In this document: one piece after another, positions 53,551 to 61,661 of the stretch
Layout of the letters: every line of letters begins with the position of its first letter
How positions within the stretch are numbered: position 1 is the first letter of the stretch
Assembly (NCBI RefSeq): GCF_003633685.1
Contig: NZ_RBKT01000001.1
Location: forward strand, 6,138,001 to 6,202,000
Length of the DNA: 64,000 nucleotides
Reading direction: 5' to 3'
Source: Micromonospora pisi
GTDB taxonomy: Bacteria > Actinomycetota > Actinomycetes > Mycobacteriales > Micromonosporaceae
Translations under genes and position numbers: made by a program
The notes under the pieces: model-generated
Told to the model about the DNA's origin: nothing
What the model saw: only the letters and a program-made list of their open reading frames with translations
The model's database searches: none

Positions 53551-53946
53551 CGAGGCGCCCGGCAACCGGTTGCGGCTCAGCGAGATCACAAAATGTGCCA
53601 TCCTGCCCGGTGGCACGAAACCGCAGGTCAGAGCACTCGTTGCGCTAAGTGACGGCGTTTACGGCAGGCGGTCGAGGGAGGCTGAACTCCTGCTGACCGG
53701 CCCGCACCGGGAAACCGGAAACCGGTGCGCGGTGCCCGCCGGCACGTCGGCCGGGCAGTGCGGCCCGGCGTGGCCGAACCCGTGCGGGTCGGCCGGGCGG
53801 GTCCTCGCCGTGTCGAGGAAATCATCGATCATCAGACCACGAACCGGCAGGTCGACCCCCTCGGGCGGGCGTTGCTCGCCGCCGCCGGCGGTTGCCACAC
53901 CCTCACCCGCGGACCGGCCGGTACGTGTTCGGGAAGCGGTGCCTTC
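53551..53946. other. Non-coding stretch, 396 bp, before the peptidase gene
   Basis: No convincing gene in six frames. Base composition is less GC-rich at its start than the flanking genes. A small inverted repeat GTGCCA/TGGCAC (53595-53600 and 53611-53616) is visible. It may hold a promoter or the remains of a boundary of the phage-like cassette. Confidence 0.55.
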
Positions 53947-54744
53947 ATGGCCACGCAGGCAGCATTCAACGCCGATCCCTGGGTACGCCGCGAGATCGTC
54001 ACCGCAGAGCTGGACTGGCTCGGGGACGAACTGTGCCGGCGTACCGGACGACCCCGCGCCGCGGCGGGAACCAAGGGCGACTATCTGCACCTCAGGGGCG
54101 CGCACCGGTCGCAGGAGTTCATCGAGAAAAGTCCATTGTGCACAAACCGTACCTACACCAAGCAGACCGGTCTGACCGCCGACCAACTGCGGCACATCGC
54201 CGGTTTCGACTTCACGCCCGGCGACACCGAGAGCATGATCGCCCAGTCCAAGCGGCTGCTCACCGCGATGAAGGCCGGGCAGCTCGAGGAGGTCCGGGAG
54301 ATCTACTGCAATGTCGACGGCGACAAGGTGGTGGACGGCTGGGACAACGTCCGCAACGTCGCGGCCACCTCGGACAGCTCACACCTCTGGCACTGGCACC
54401 TGAGCCTCGATCGGCGCCACTGCGCGGACCGGAAGCTGATGGAGCGGATCCTCGCGATCGCGCTCGGCGAACCCATAATCGAAGAGGAGACGGACATGAT
54501 GACCCCGGCCCAGGACGGCGCGTTGTCGGTGGCCTGGCAGGCCACCGACGCGTTGCTCGACATGCAGGAGACCACCGACGGCGGGACCCGTGAGATGAAG
54601 TTCGTCCGCGAGTTCAACCAACTCCGCCGTGACGTCACCGCCCTACTGAAGCTACAGGCGGCCGAGGCGGCGAAGCCGACCCCGATCGACTACGACAAGC
54701 TGGCCGAGGCGCTGCTGCGGAAGGTGGCCGCCGCCTCGCGTTGA
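53947..54744 (+). CDS. Endolysin-like M15-type zinc peptidase (phage-like)
   Basis: A 265-residue protein. Residues 1-160 contain candidate Zn ligands in the order of M15 D-Ala-D-Ala peptidases: His48/His53 (YLHLRGAHRSQEF), Asp133 (GWDN) and an SSHLWHWHLS motif (His146, His149, His151). The last 80 residues are helical and end in IDYDKLAEALLRKV, a tail type common in actinophage lysins and structural proteins. No signal peptide, as expected for a phage endolysin. Two small membrane protein genes follow. Function inferred from motifs and context; no experimental homologue is cited. Confidence 0.6.
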   Translation: MATQAAFNADPWVRREIVTAELDWLGDELCRRTGRPRAAAGTKGDYLHLRGAHRSQEFIEKSPLCTNRTYTKQTGLTADQLRHIAGFDFTPGDTESMIAQSKRLLTAMKAGQLEEVREIYCNVDGDKVVDGWDNVRNVAATSDSSHLWHWHLSLDRRHCADRKLMERILAIALGEPIIEEETDMMTPAQDGALSVAWQATDALLDMQETTDGGTREMKFVREFNQLRRDVTALLKLQAAEAAKPTPIDYDKLAEALLRKVAAASR

Positions 54745-55056
54745 TCCACCTCGCGGGCGTACGAGCGCGCCACGCGCCGGCACCGGCGCCGGCCGTGCGT
54801 ACTCACGAGCAGCGGGGTCCGCCGGATCCGGCCCCGCGCGCCGCACGGGCCGTCGTGTATCCACGGCGGCGGTCCGTACGGCGTCCACCGGCGGCGGGCC
54901 GGGCCGTCCCGACGCACCCCGGTCCGGCCCGCCGCATCCGGCCCGCCGCACCCGGTCGTCGGTGCGGACCACGGCGTTGACCTGCTGAAACGCGACAGAT
55001 ACCGGATCGGCGGAGGACGACCGACCGTGCTACCACTTGAAGCCAGGGGGCAAATC
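54745..55056. other. Non-coding stretch, 312 bp
   Basis: Extremely C+G-rich with many CCGGCC and GCCGCC words. No gene or clear terminator is supported. A SD-like AGGGGG near its end serves the small reading frame at 55057. Confidence 0.5.
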
Positions 55057-55161
55057 ATGAGTCTTACCGCCTACCGCACGGACCGGTACACACCGACCGC
55101 TCACCCCGAATCCGACCACGTCCTGACGGGCCGTCCTGAGCCCGGCACCCGGAGGAGCTGA
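55057..55161 (+). CDS. Possible 34-residue leader or small protein
   Basis: A short frame MSLTAYRTDRYTP... ending GTRRS, with AGGGGG 6 nt before the ATG. It ends 2 nt before the ATG of the next membrane protein gene, and that gene's GGAGG lies inside its last codons. The arrangement would couple translation. No similarity recognised; it could be a real small protein of the lysis-like cassette or chance. Confidence 0.4.
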   Translation: MSLTAYRTDRYTPTAHPESDHVLTGRPEPGTRRS

Positions 55162-55163
55162 CG

Positions 55164-55625
55164 ATGCGTCCTGTGCTGATCATCTCGGGACGGCATCCGT
55201 TCGAGGTGACCCTGCTCGCGGCGGCGGTCGTCTGCGGCGTGGGCCTGCTGCTGAGTGACGCCCGACCGCGCTCGGTGACCGTCGCGATGCCGTTGACCGT
55301 CCAAGCCACCTGGGAGATCGGACTGATCGTGGGCGGGGTGCTCGGCCTGGTCGGCGTCAGCTGGCGCGGCCAGCTCTCCACCGGACTGGGCCTGGAACTC
55401 GGTGCCATCGTGCTCTTCGGCACCACCACCGGGATGTACGCGATCGCACTGTTGGCCATCAGCGGCCGGTCCGGTCTGGCCGCCGGCACCTTCGTCGCCG
55501 CCGTCTCGGCCGCCTCCTACTGGCGGACGGTGCAGATAGTCCGCGACCTCCGCCGACTGGCGCGGGTGGGCACCACCTGCACGCTCGTCGACGTACCCCT
55601 GCTCGTAGAGAGAGAATCGCCGTGA
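55164..55625 (+). CDS. Four-helix small membrane protein (holin-like)
   Basis: A 153-residue protein with four predicted transmembrane helices (about 13-32, 48-68, 78-96, 98-118) and a charged C-terminal tail (RDLRRLARVG). No catalytic motif. Size, topology and position after an endolysin-like gene fit a phage holin or a superinfection-type membrane protein, but holins are recognised by context more than sequence. ATG with GGAGG 8 nt upstream. The stop overlaps the next GTG start by 4 nt. Confidence 0.6.
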   Translation: MRPVLIISGRHPFEVTLLAAAVVCGVGLLLSDARPRSVTVAMPLTVQATWEIGLIVGGVLGLVGVSWRGQLSTGLGLELGAIVLFGTTTGMYAIALLAISGRSGLAAGTFVAAVSAASYWRTVQIVRDLRRLARVGTTCTLVDVPLLVERESP

Positions 55626-56032
55626 TCACCGCAGTATCCGCCCCGACCGGCCCGCCCTGGATCCAGATCCTGCTCTCGGTGGTGGGACTGCTCGGTGGCA
55701 CCGGCGGGGTCACCGCGATCGCCACCGTCGCGCTGCAACGACGCAAGTTCCGGGCCGACGCCGCCGACGTACTCACCGACACGGCCCTCACCCTGGTCGA
55801 TCCACTCAAGACCCGGGTGGCGGAGTTGGAGGCGGAGACCCAGCGGGCCCGCCGGCAGGCCGCGGCGGCGAGTCGCGAGATCCGTGAGCTGCGCTCCGCG
55901 GTCCAGGAGATGTCCGATCTCATCCGCCGGTGGCAACGGGCGATCTTCGCCAGCGATGCCACCATCGAGCGGCTCCGGGAGTACATCCTCGCCGGTGAGG
56001 CCGGCGGTGGTCCGGCTTCCCGGATCCCGTGA
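55622..56032 (+). CDS. Single-span coiled-coil membrane protein (spanin/holin-like)
   Basis: A 136-residue protein with one N-terminal helix (IQILLSVVGLLGGTGGVTAIATVAL, about 14-38) and a long coiled coil (about 60-105, RVAELEAETQRARRQAAAASREI). The layout resembles phage minor holins or tail-associated membrane proteins. GTG overlaps the preceding stop (GTGA), so it is co-translated with the four-helix protein. No homologue identified by name. Confidence 0.6.
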   Translation: MITAVSAPTGPPWIQILLSVVGLLGGTGGVTAIATVALQRRKFRADAADVLTDTALTLVDPLKTRVAELEAETQRARRQAAAASREIRELRSAVQEMSDLIRRWQRAIFASDATIERLREYILAGEAGGGPASRIP

Positions 56033-56059
56033 CGTCGGCCGCTGGTGACGGCCAGCGGC

Positions 56060-56527
56060 CTATCCCCGCCGGAGCGGGAGCTTCATCCCCTCGTGGCTGG
56101 CCTGGAATCCCAGTCCGGAGTAGAAACGGTGAGCGGCCGTACGTCGCTTGTCGGTGGTCAACTGGACCAGGCCGCAGCCCCGCTCCCGGGCCTGCTCCAC
56201 CGCCCAACCGATCATCGACCGCCCCAGGCCGGTGCCGCGTCGGTCGCTGCGTACGCGCACTCCTTCGATTTCGGCACGCTCGGCGCCGCCGCGGGTGAGC
56301 GAGGGGATGAAGGTGAGTTGCAGCGTGCCGACCACCTCGCCGTCCTGGTCGGCCACGATCAGCGCGTTGCGCGGATCGGCGTCGATCGCCTCGAACGCGG
56401 CCCAGTAGGCGGCGTCCACCTCCTCGCCCACGACCTCCCGCTCGGCGCCCAGGTCGTCATCGGCGAGCAGCGCCACGATCGCCGGCACGTCGCCGCGGCC
56501 CGCGGCCCGGTAAACGATCTCCGTCAC
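56060..56527 (-). CDS. GNAT family N-acetyltransferase
   Basis: A 155-residue GNAT. Acetyl-CoA-binding motif VRVRSDRRGTGLGRSMIGWAVEQA (Q/R-x2-G-x-G/A, about 95-118), beta-bulge strand VVGTLQLTFIP and the C-terminal TAAHRFYSGLGFQASHEGMKLPL. The substrate is unknown. The GTG at 56527 starts the family-typical N-terminus; the frame extends upstream. It converges on the phage-like cassette. Confidence 0.88.
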   Translation of the reverse strand: MTEIVYRAAGRGDVPAIVALLADDDLGAEREVVGEEVDAAYWAAFEAIDADPRNALIVADQDGEVVGTLQLTFIPSLTRGGAERAEIEGVRVRSDRRGTGLGRSMIGWAVEQARERGCGLVQLTTDKRRTAAHRFYSGLGFQASHEGMKLPLRRG

Positions 56528-56629
56528 GTGGCCAGCCTGGCACACCGTCCCGGCGCCGGAACCATCGGCCGGGCCGGCTAGAACCACCCCGGTCGCCGTG
56601 GTCACCGGCACCGGTCCGACGGTCCCCGG

Positions 56630-58237
56630 TCAGCGGGCCGGGCAGCGCAGGCCGGTCGGCGGCACGGTGAGATCGATCAGGTACGCGTCCACCGCCTCGG
56701 TGACGCAGCGGGTCTGCGGGTACGCCGTGTGCCCCTCGCCCTCCCAGGTCAGCACCGTGCCGACGCCGAGCATGTCGGCCAGCTTCGGCGTCTGCTCGTA
56801 CGGTGTGGCCGGATCGCCGGTGGTGCCGACGACCAGGATCGGCGGTGCCCCGGTCGCCGCACCGGTCGGGTACGGGTCCCGCTGCCCCGGCCAGTACCGG
56901 CAGGTCAGCAGACCGGTGGCGAGCGCCGCCCCGAACAGCGGGTACTTCGCCCGCCACTGCGCCTGTAGCTCGCGGATCCGGGCCACGTCGGGCGTGCCCT
57001 CGTCGTCCGCGCAGTTGATGGTCAGGTTGGCGTCGAAGAGGTTCGAGTAGGTCCCGTCGGCGTCGCGCTCGGCGTACGAGTCGGCCAACTCGAACACCCC
57101 GGTCGGGTCACCGCCCTCGAGCCGGTCGATCGCCTTGGCCAGCTCCTCCCAGCCGGACTCGGTGTAGAGCGAGGAGATCACCGCGTACAGGACCCAGCCG
57201 CCGGTGGCGGTCCGGCCGTCGCGCCCGCGTACCGGGGAGACGTCGGCCTTCGCCAGCGCGTCGGTCACCGCCTTGCGGGCATCCGGTGCGACCGGGCAGC
57301 GGGACGGGGTCTGGGCACACCACCGGGTGAAGTTGGTGAACGCCAGCTCGAACCCCTTGGCCTGGCTCTCCGAGTCGGCGACGCTGTCCTGCTGCGGGTC
57401 CACCGCGCCGTCGAGCACCAGCGCCCGTACGTTGCGCGGGAAGAGCTGCGCGTAGGTCGCGCCGAGCAGGGTGCCGTACGAGTAGCCCAGGTAAGTGAGC
57501 TTCTCGTCGCCCACCGCCGCCCGGATCGCGTCCATGTCCCGAGCCGCCTGCTCGGTGGAGAACAGGCGCAGATCGTCGCCGTACTTGTCCGCGCACGCCT
57601 CGCCGATGCGCTGGTTGAGCGCGACCAGGCCGTCGAATCCGGCCTGGCTCTCCGGGTCCGGGTCGTAACCGAAGCTCGTGTCCAGGTTGGCGTCGGAGAC
57701 GCACTCGACCGGGCTGGAGCGGGACACCCCGCGCGGGTCGAAGCCGACGATGTCGAACCGATCGGTGACGTCGTCGGGCAGCCCGCCGAAGGCCGGGCCG
57801 AAGGAGAGGTAGACGGCGGTGTCCACGCCCGAGCCGCCGGGGCCGCCGGGGTTGATCAGCAGCGACCCGATCCGGTCCCGTTGCCGGGTCGAGCGGGCCC
57901 GGATCAGGGCGATGTCGAAGGTGGCGCTGTTGCCGGGGGTGGCGCTGCTGCCGGTTCCGGGGGCGGCGGTGCCACCGGCGGCCAGCCAGTCCCGGGGTAC
58001 GGCGATGGTGGCGCAGTCGTACCGCATCTCCGGCGCGGTCCGGCCGACCAGCTCACGCGCCGTCTCCGGGCAGGGTTTCCAGGCGGCGGCCGACCCGACC
58101 GGGCCGGACGCGGCACGCCCCGGCGCTCCGCCGTCGGTGCGCGGTGCGAAGACGGGCAGCGTGCAACCGCTCAGTACCAGTGTGGCGGCGACACAGCCGG
58201 CGAGTACGCGCCAGCGTCGGGCGAGCGTGCGGGTCAC
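56630..58237 (-). CDS. Secreted alpha/beta hydrolase, tripeptidyl-aminopeptidase-like lipoprotein
   Basis: A 535-residue lipoprotein (LVLSGC, Cys25) of the Streptomyces Tap/SlpD/SlpE type, peptidase family S33. LLINPGGPGGSG forms the oxyanion region, GYSYGTLLG carries the nucleophilic Ser, TTGDPATPYE the acid and GEGHTAYPQTRC the His. The C-terminal TAP-like domain is present. These enzymes remove tripeptides from secreted proteins. GTG start with GGGAGG 6-7 nt upstream. Monocistronic, near the ligase gene in the same direction. Confidence 0.92.
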   Translation of the reverse strand: MTRTLARRWRVLAGCVAATLVLSGCTLPVFAPRTDGGAPGRAASGPVGSAAAWKPCPETARELVGRTAPEMRYDCATIAVPRDWLAAGGTAAPGTGSSATPGNSATFDIALIRARSTRQRDRIGSLLINPGGPGGSGVDTAVYLSFGPAFGGLPDDVTDRFDIVGFDPRGVSRSSPVECVSDANLDTSFGYDPDPESQAGFDGLVALNQRIGEACADKYGDDLRLFSTEQAARDMDAIRAAVGDEKLTYLGYSYGTLLGATYAQLFPRNVRALVLDGAVDPQQDSVADSESQAKGFELAFTNFTRWCAQTPSRCPVAPDARKAVTDALAKADVSPVRGRDGRTATGGWVLYAVISSLYTESGWEELAKAIDRLEGGDPTGVFELADSYAERDADGTYSNLFDANLTINCADDEGTPDVARIRELQAQWRAKYPLFGAALATGLLTCRYWPGQRDPYPTGAATGAPPILVVGTTGDPATPYEQTPKLADMLGVGTVLTWEGEGHTAYPQTRCVTEAVDAYLIDLTVPPTGLRCPAR

Positions 58238-58278
58238 CAGAGACCTCCCGATCCATCGGTCGCCAGGCTACGCGTCGC

Positions 58279-59379
58279 TCACGCCCGCCCGGTCGCCGCC
58301 GCCGGGTCGCCACCGAGCACCTGGTCGACGTCGAAGCGGATCGGCCGTTCCAACTGTCCGTAGCCGCAGGAGCGGGGCTCCCGGTCCGGCCGCCAGCGGG
58401 CGAACTGGGCGGTGTGCCGGAACCGGTCGCCCTCCATCGCGTCGTAGCCGACCTCGGCCACCAGTTCGGGGCGCAGCGGTTCCCACTCCAAACTCTTGGT
58501 GCCGGTCCACCGGCTCGGTCCGCCGGGTAGTCGCTGGCCACTGGCCGGGTCGCCGTGCACCCACGGGTGGCCCTCCGGGTCGCCCCGGAAGGGGGCCAGT
58601 TCCTCCAACAGTTCCGCCCGTCGCGCGGCGGTGAACGAGGCGCAGACCCCCACGTGGTGCAGTACGCCCGCGTCGTCGTAGAGGCCGAGCAGGAGCGAGC
58701 CGACCACCGGCCCCGACTTGTGCCAGCGGAACCCGGCCACCACCACGTCCGCCGTACGGGCGTGCTTGATCTTGAACATCAGCCGCTTGCCCGGCTCGTA
58801 CCTGATCTCGGCCGGCTTGGCGATCAGGCCGTCCAGCCCGGCGCCCTCGAAGATCTCGAACCAGCGTCCGGCCACGTCCGGGTCGGCGGTGCTCGGCGTG
58901 ACGTGCACCGGCGGCTCGACCCCGGCCAGCGCCGCCTCCAGTCGGGACCGGCGGTCCGCGTACGGCAGCTCGACCAGGGCCTCGTCGCCGAGCGCGAGCA
59001 GGTCGAAGGCGACCAGGTCGGCCGGGGTCGTCTCGGCCAGCATCGCCACCCGGGACGCGGCCGGGTGAATCCGTTGGCTGAGCAGCTCGAAGTCGAGCCG
59101 GGGCGCGCCCTGGGGCCCGTCGCGCCGGATCACGATCAGCTCCCCGTCCACCGCGCAGCGCACCGGCAACTGCCGTCGGGCCTGCTCGACCACCTCGGGA
59201 AAGTAGCGGGTCAGCGTCTTACCGCCCCGGCTGGCCAACTCCACCTCGTCGCCGTCACGGAACACGATGCAGCGGAACCCGTCCCACTTCGGCTCGTAAC
59301 TCATGCCGGTGGCGGTGGGTATCCGTGGCACGCTCTTGGCCAGCATCGGCTCGACCGGCGGATTGATCGGCAGCTCCAC
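58279..59379 (-). CDS. ligC: ATP-dependent DNA ligase, LigC-like
   Basis: A 366-residue ligase with nucleotidyltransferase and OB domains only. The adenylated Lys31 is in YEPKWDGFR; motif III-like LVAFDLLAL, motif IV GLDGLIAKP and motif V MFKIKHARTADVVV follow. This compact form matches mycobacterial LigC1/LigC2, which can support alternative end joining and base repair. A LigD-type polymerase gene is nearby on the other strand. The start is taken at the GTG 59379; the ribosome site is weak, so the start is uncertain. Ku was not found in the window. Confidence 0.9.
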   Translation of the reverse strand: MELPINPPVEPMLAKSVPRIPTATGMSYEPKWDGFRCIVFRDGDEVELASRGGKTLTRYFPEVVEQARRQLPVRCAVDGELIVIRRDGPQGAPRLDFELLSQRIHPAASRVAMLAETTPADLVAFDLLALGDEALVELPYADRRSRLEAALAGVEPPVHVTPSTADPDVAGRWFEIFEGAGLDGLIAKPAEIRYEPGKRLMFKIKHARTADVVVAGFRWHKSGPVVGSLLLGLYDDAGVLHHVGVCASFTAARRAELLEELAPFRGDPEGHPWVHGDPASGQRLPGGPSRWTGTKSLEWEPLRPELVAEVGYDAMEGDRFRHTAQFARWRPDREPRSCGYGQLERPIRFDVDQVLGGDPAAATGRA

Positions 59380-59488
59380 CCGCCCAGTCAACCAGAACCG
59401 GCCGGTGCTGGTGGCCCATCTCATCCGCCACACCGGCCCCGGCTGCCCCGTACGTCCCGACGGGTTCGGCGTTTGCGCAGGTCAGAGC

Positions 59489-59494
59489 TATCTT
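59489..59494 (+). promoter_or_regulatory. Candidate -10 box (TATCTT)
   Basis: TATCTT ends 6 nt before the ATG at 59501, with no Shine-Dalgarno; same geometry as many genes here, and the main support for that start. Confidence 0.4.
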
Positions 59495-59500
59495 CGCCGG

Positions 59501-59713
59501 ATGCGGGGGTGGGTTTGCGCCTGTTGTGGGCGCTGGCAGGTGAGTATCGAGCGGATCTCGGGCCGGTACCTGTACCGGCTGGTCCGCTACTACCCGACAG
59601 AGGTCGGCGGGGGCCGGAACGTGCTGGGCGAGGTGGGCACGGTCGACGCGCTCGAGCGGCTGCTGCGGGCCCGTACGCCGCTCACCCTGGCCGACCTCCG
59701 GGAGGCCGCCTGA
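59501..59713 (+). CDS. Small hypothetical protein
   Basis: A 70-residue protein, MRGWVCACCGRWQ at the start (one CxCC cluster) and VDALERLLRARTPLTLADL at the end. No family recognised. The ATG has a leaderless-type -10 box; a GTG at 59540 would give a 57-residue form without the cysteines. Codon bias (third-position GC) is that of real genes. It is divergent from the ligase gene. Confidence 0.5.
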   Translation: MRGWVCACCGRWQVSIERISGRYLYRLVRYYPTEVGGGRNVLGEVGTVDALERLLRARTPLTLADLREAA

Positions 59714-59759
59714 ATCGGCGCCGGTCCGGCCCGTCCCGCGCTCCGCTGTTACGCTTGCG

Positions 59760-60323
59760 ATGATCTTGAATGGGTTGCGTCGGTGGTCCCGGCGTGGGCG
59801 GCGGGAGGGCGGCAAGGTGGACGCGCTGACGTACCCCGAGACCGGCGCCACCTTGACCGGCGAGCTTCCGCCGGGCTACCGCCACCTGCGGTACCGCACC
59901 CGGCTCGGTGCGGTGGACCTCGCCTCCGCCGGCGACGCGGTGCTCGACTGGCGGCTGCACCGGGCCGCCGGGATCCGGATCGAGGCGTCCGCGCCCCGCG
60001 CGGCCGAGGGGGTCACCGTGGTCTCCGGGCTCGGCGTCGGCCGGCTGCGGCTGCGCGCGCCGTGCCGGGTGGTCTGGGCGGTACGCGACGAGCACCGCGC
60101 CGGCTTCGGCTACGGCACCCTGCCCGGCCATCCCGCCCGGGGCGAGGAGGCGTTCCTGGTCGAGCGGGACGACCGGGGTGACGTCTGGTTCGGCGTCACC
60201 GCCTTCAGCCGTCCCGCCGGATGGCTGATGGGCTCGGCCGGCCCGTTCGCGGTCGCGTTCCAGCAGCTCTACGCCCGGCACCTCGGCCAGACCCTGCGCC
60301 GCCTCGCCGTCCCACAGCGCTAG
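59760..60323 (+). CDS. DUF1990 family protein
   Basis: A 187-residue DUF1990 protein: LTYPETGATL, LPPGYRHLRYRTRLG, LDWRLHRAAGIRIEA, VWAVRDEHRAGFGYGTLPGHPARGEEAFLV and WFGVTAFSRPA are family marks. The fold is START-like in homologues and the function unknown. ATG start with no ribosome site; a TACGCT lies 4 nt upstream, a little close for leaderless initiation. A C-rich non-coding run and a genome repeat follow. Confidence 0.85.
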   Translation: MILNGLRRWSRRGRREGGKVDALTYPETGATLTGELPPGYRHLRYRTRLGAVDLASAGDAVLDWRLHRAAGIRIEASAPRAAEGVTVVSGLGVGRLRLRAPCRVVWAVRDEHRAGFGYGTLPGHPARGEEAFLVERDDRGDVWFGVTAFSRPAGWLMGSAGPFAVAFQQLYARHLGQTLRRLAVPQR

Positions 60324-60390
60324 CCCGCCCCGCCCCACCCGGCGCCGCCCCGCCGCCGCCCGCCCCGCCGCCGTCCCACCCCGCCAGGGC

Positions 60391-60444
60391 GTTAGGAAGG
60401 GGCCCTTCCTCTACCGAATCCGATAACAAGGGGCCCTTCCTTAC
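60391..60444. repeat. Intergenic repeat, copy 4 (direct-repeat form)
   Basis: Closest to copy 3: AAGGGGCCCTTCCT, then CTACCGAATCCGATAACA, then AGGGGCCCTTCCTTA. It starts 5 nt after the AlkA-like stop codon on the minus strand. The word AAGGGGCCCTT is itself a palindrome, so small hairpins are possible. Confidence 0.8.
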
Positions 60445-60448
60445 CCCG

Positions 60449-61369
60449 CTAGAAGCGGGCGAAGGAGCGCAGCGGCATACGCGGGCCGAAGCGGGGAGCG
60501 TGGGCACCGGCGGCGGCCAGCAGGAGGCAGACCCGACCCCGGTGCCCCCGGAACGGCTCCAGCAGTTCGAGCATCCGGGCGTCGTCCCCGCGCGCCTGCC
60601 CGGCCAGCGCCCAGCTCACCATGTTCGGAATGTGATAGTCGCCGACGCTCACCGCGTCGGCGTCGCCGTAGCCGGTCCGGACCACCTCGGCGGCGGTCCA
60701 CGGCCCGATCCCGACGATCGCGGTCAGCCGCCGGGTCGCCTCGTCCGAGTCGGCGCACCGCTCCAGCCGGTCGGCGACCGCCGCGGCCCGGCGCAGCGTC
60801 TCGGCCCGGCGCTGCTCGACCCCGAACGGGTGGAACACCCAGTACGGGGCGGCCGCCAGGGCGGCCGGTTCCGGTGGGGTCCAGAGCGCGGACACCGGTC
60901 CCGGGGCAGGGGTGCCGAAGTGCCGGACGGTGGCCGCGTAGCCCCGGAACGCCTCCGTGCCGGTGACCTTCTGTTCCATGATCGTCCGGAGCAGCCGGGG
61001 AAAGACCTGCCCGGTACGGGGGATCCGCAGTCCCCGGTGGGCGTGGGCCAGTTCGGCCACCAGCGGGTGGGCGGCGGCCAGCGCCGCGAATCCGGTCAGG
61101 TCGTCACGGAGTCCGGCGATCGAGTCGGCCCGGTCGAGCACCCACCCGGCACCGGGGCCGTACCCGGTGGCCAGCAACTCCCCGCCGGTACGCCGCAGCG
61201 CGAGCGTCGCCGGCCCGTCCGGCGTACGGGTGGCCCACCAGAACGAGCCGTCGACAAAGCGGGCACACGGGTCGTGGTTGCCCATGGCGAGCAGTCCGAC
61301 CGAGGCGGCCAGGTGATAGCCGTCGGGCGGGCGGAGGGTCCGCGTCGCCGCTGCTGCCGTTTCGGTCAC
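60449..61369 (-). CDS. DNA-3-methyladenine glycosylase (AlkA-like, HhH-GPD)
   Basis: A 306-residue base-excision enzyme. An N-terminal AlkA_N-like beta domain is followed by the HhH-GPD domain: MEQKVTG (about 130), LTAIVGIGPWTAAEVV (helix-hairpin-helix, about 213-228) and the catalytic Asp in SVGDYHIPN. It would remove alkylated purines. GTG start, no Shine-Dalgarno; a CACAGT 6 nt upstream could be a weak -10. Its 3' end touches repeat copy 4. Confidence 0.9.
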   Translation of the reverse strand: MTETAAAATRTLRPPDGYHLAASVGLLAMGNHDPCARFVDGSFWWATRTPDGPATLALRRTGGELLATGYGPGAGWVLDRADSIAGLRDDLTGFAALAAAHPLVAELAHAHRGLRIPRTGQVFPRLLRTIMEQKVTGTEAFRGYAATVRHFGTPAPGPVSALWTPPEPAALAAAPYWVFHPFGVEQRRAETLRRAAAVADRLERCADSDEATRRLTAIVGIGPWTAAEVVRTGYGDADAVSVGDYHIPNMVSWALAGQARGDDARMLELLEPFRGHRGRVCLLLAAAGAHAPRFGPRMPLRSFARF

Positions 61370-61449
61370 CCGGACACTGTGCCACGCGCCGTCGGGTCCG
61401 CCCAGGTCCGGGGCGACCCCGTGACCTGCGCGAAGACCGGAAACGGGAA

Positions 61450-61481
61450 GGCACCGGGACGCCCGTGCGCGTCCCGGTGCC
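61450..61481 (-). terminator. Perfect 13-bp-stem hairpin
   Basis: GGCACCGGGACGC (61450-61462) pairs with GCGTCCCGGTGCC (61469-61481), loop CCGTGC. It lies downstream of the minus-strand operon that ends at 61662. The remaining sequence between 61370 and 61661 holds nothing else that is clear. Confidence 0.65.
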
Positions 61482-61661
61482 GGTCTTGCCCGGAGCAGGT
61501 CAGCTGACCTGGCAGTGGTGAGCCGTCCTTCCTTGTCCGTCCGCTCGGTCGCGGGTCAGCCGTGGGGATTGGTGGGGGACCTGATGACACACCGGTCGTG
61601 GAGGGGTGACTGACGGCGTGCCCACCTGCTCCGGGAAGTCGTTCCCGTCCGTCGGGGTCGG

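Noticed and set aside
53551-53946. Possible tRNA or attachment site at the edge of the phage-like cassette
   Set aside because: No T-arm sequence, no cloverleaf and no flanking direct repeat could be found.
52513-59379. A complete NHEJ operon
   Set aside because: Polymerase and ligase are on opposite strands with other genes between them, and no Ku-like gene is present.
60324-60390. C-rich run after the DUF1990 gene as a possible structured RNA
   Set aside because: Simple low-complexity CCGCC sequence without pairing arms.
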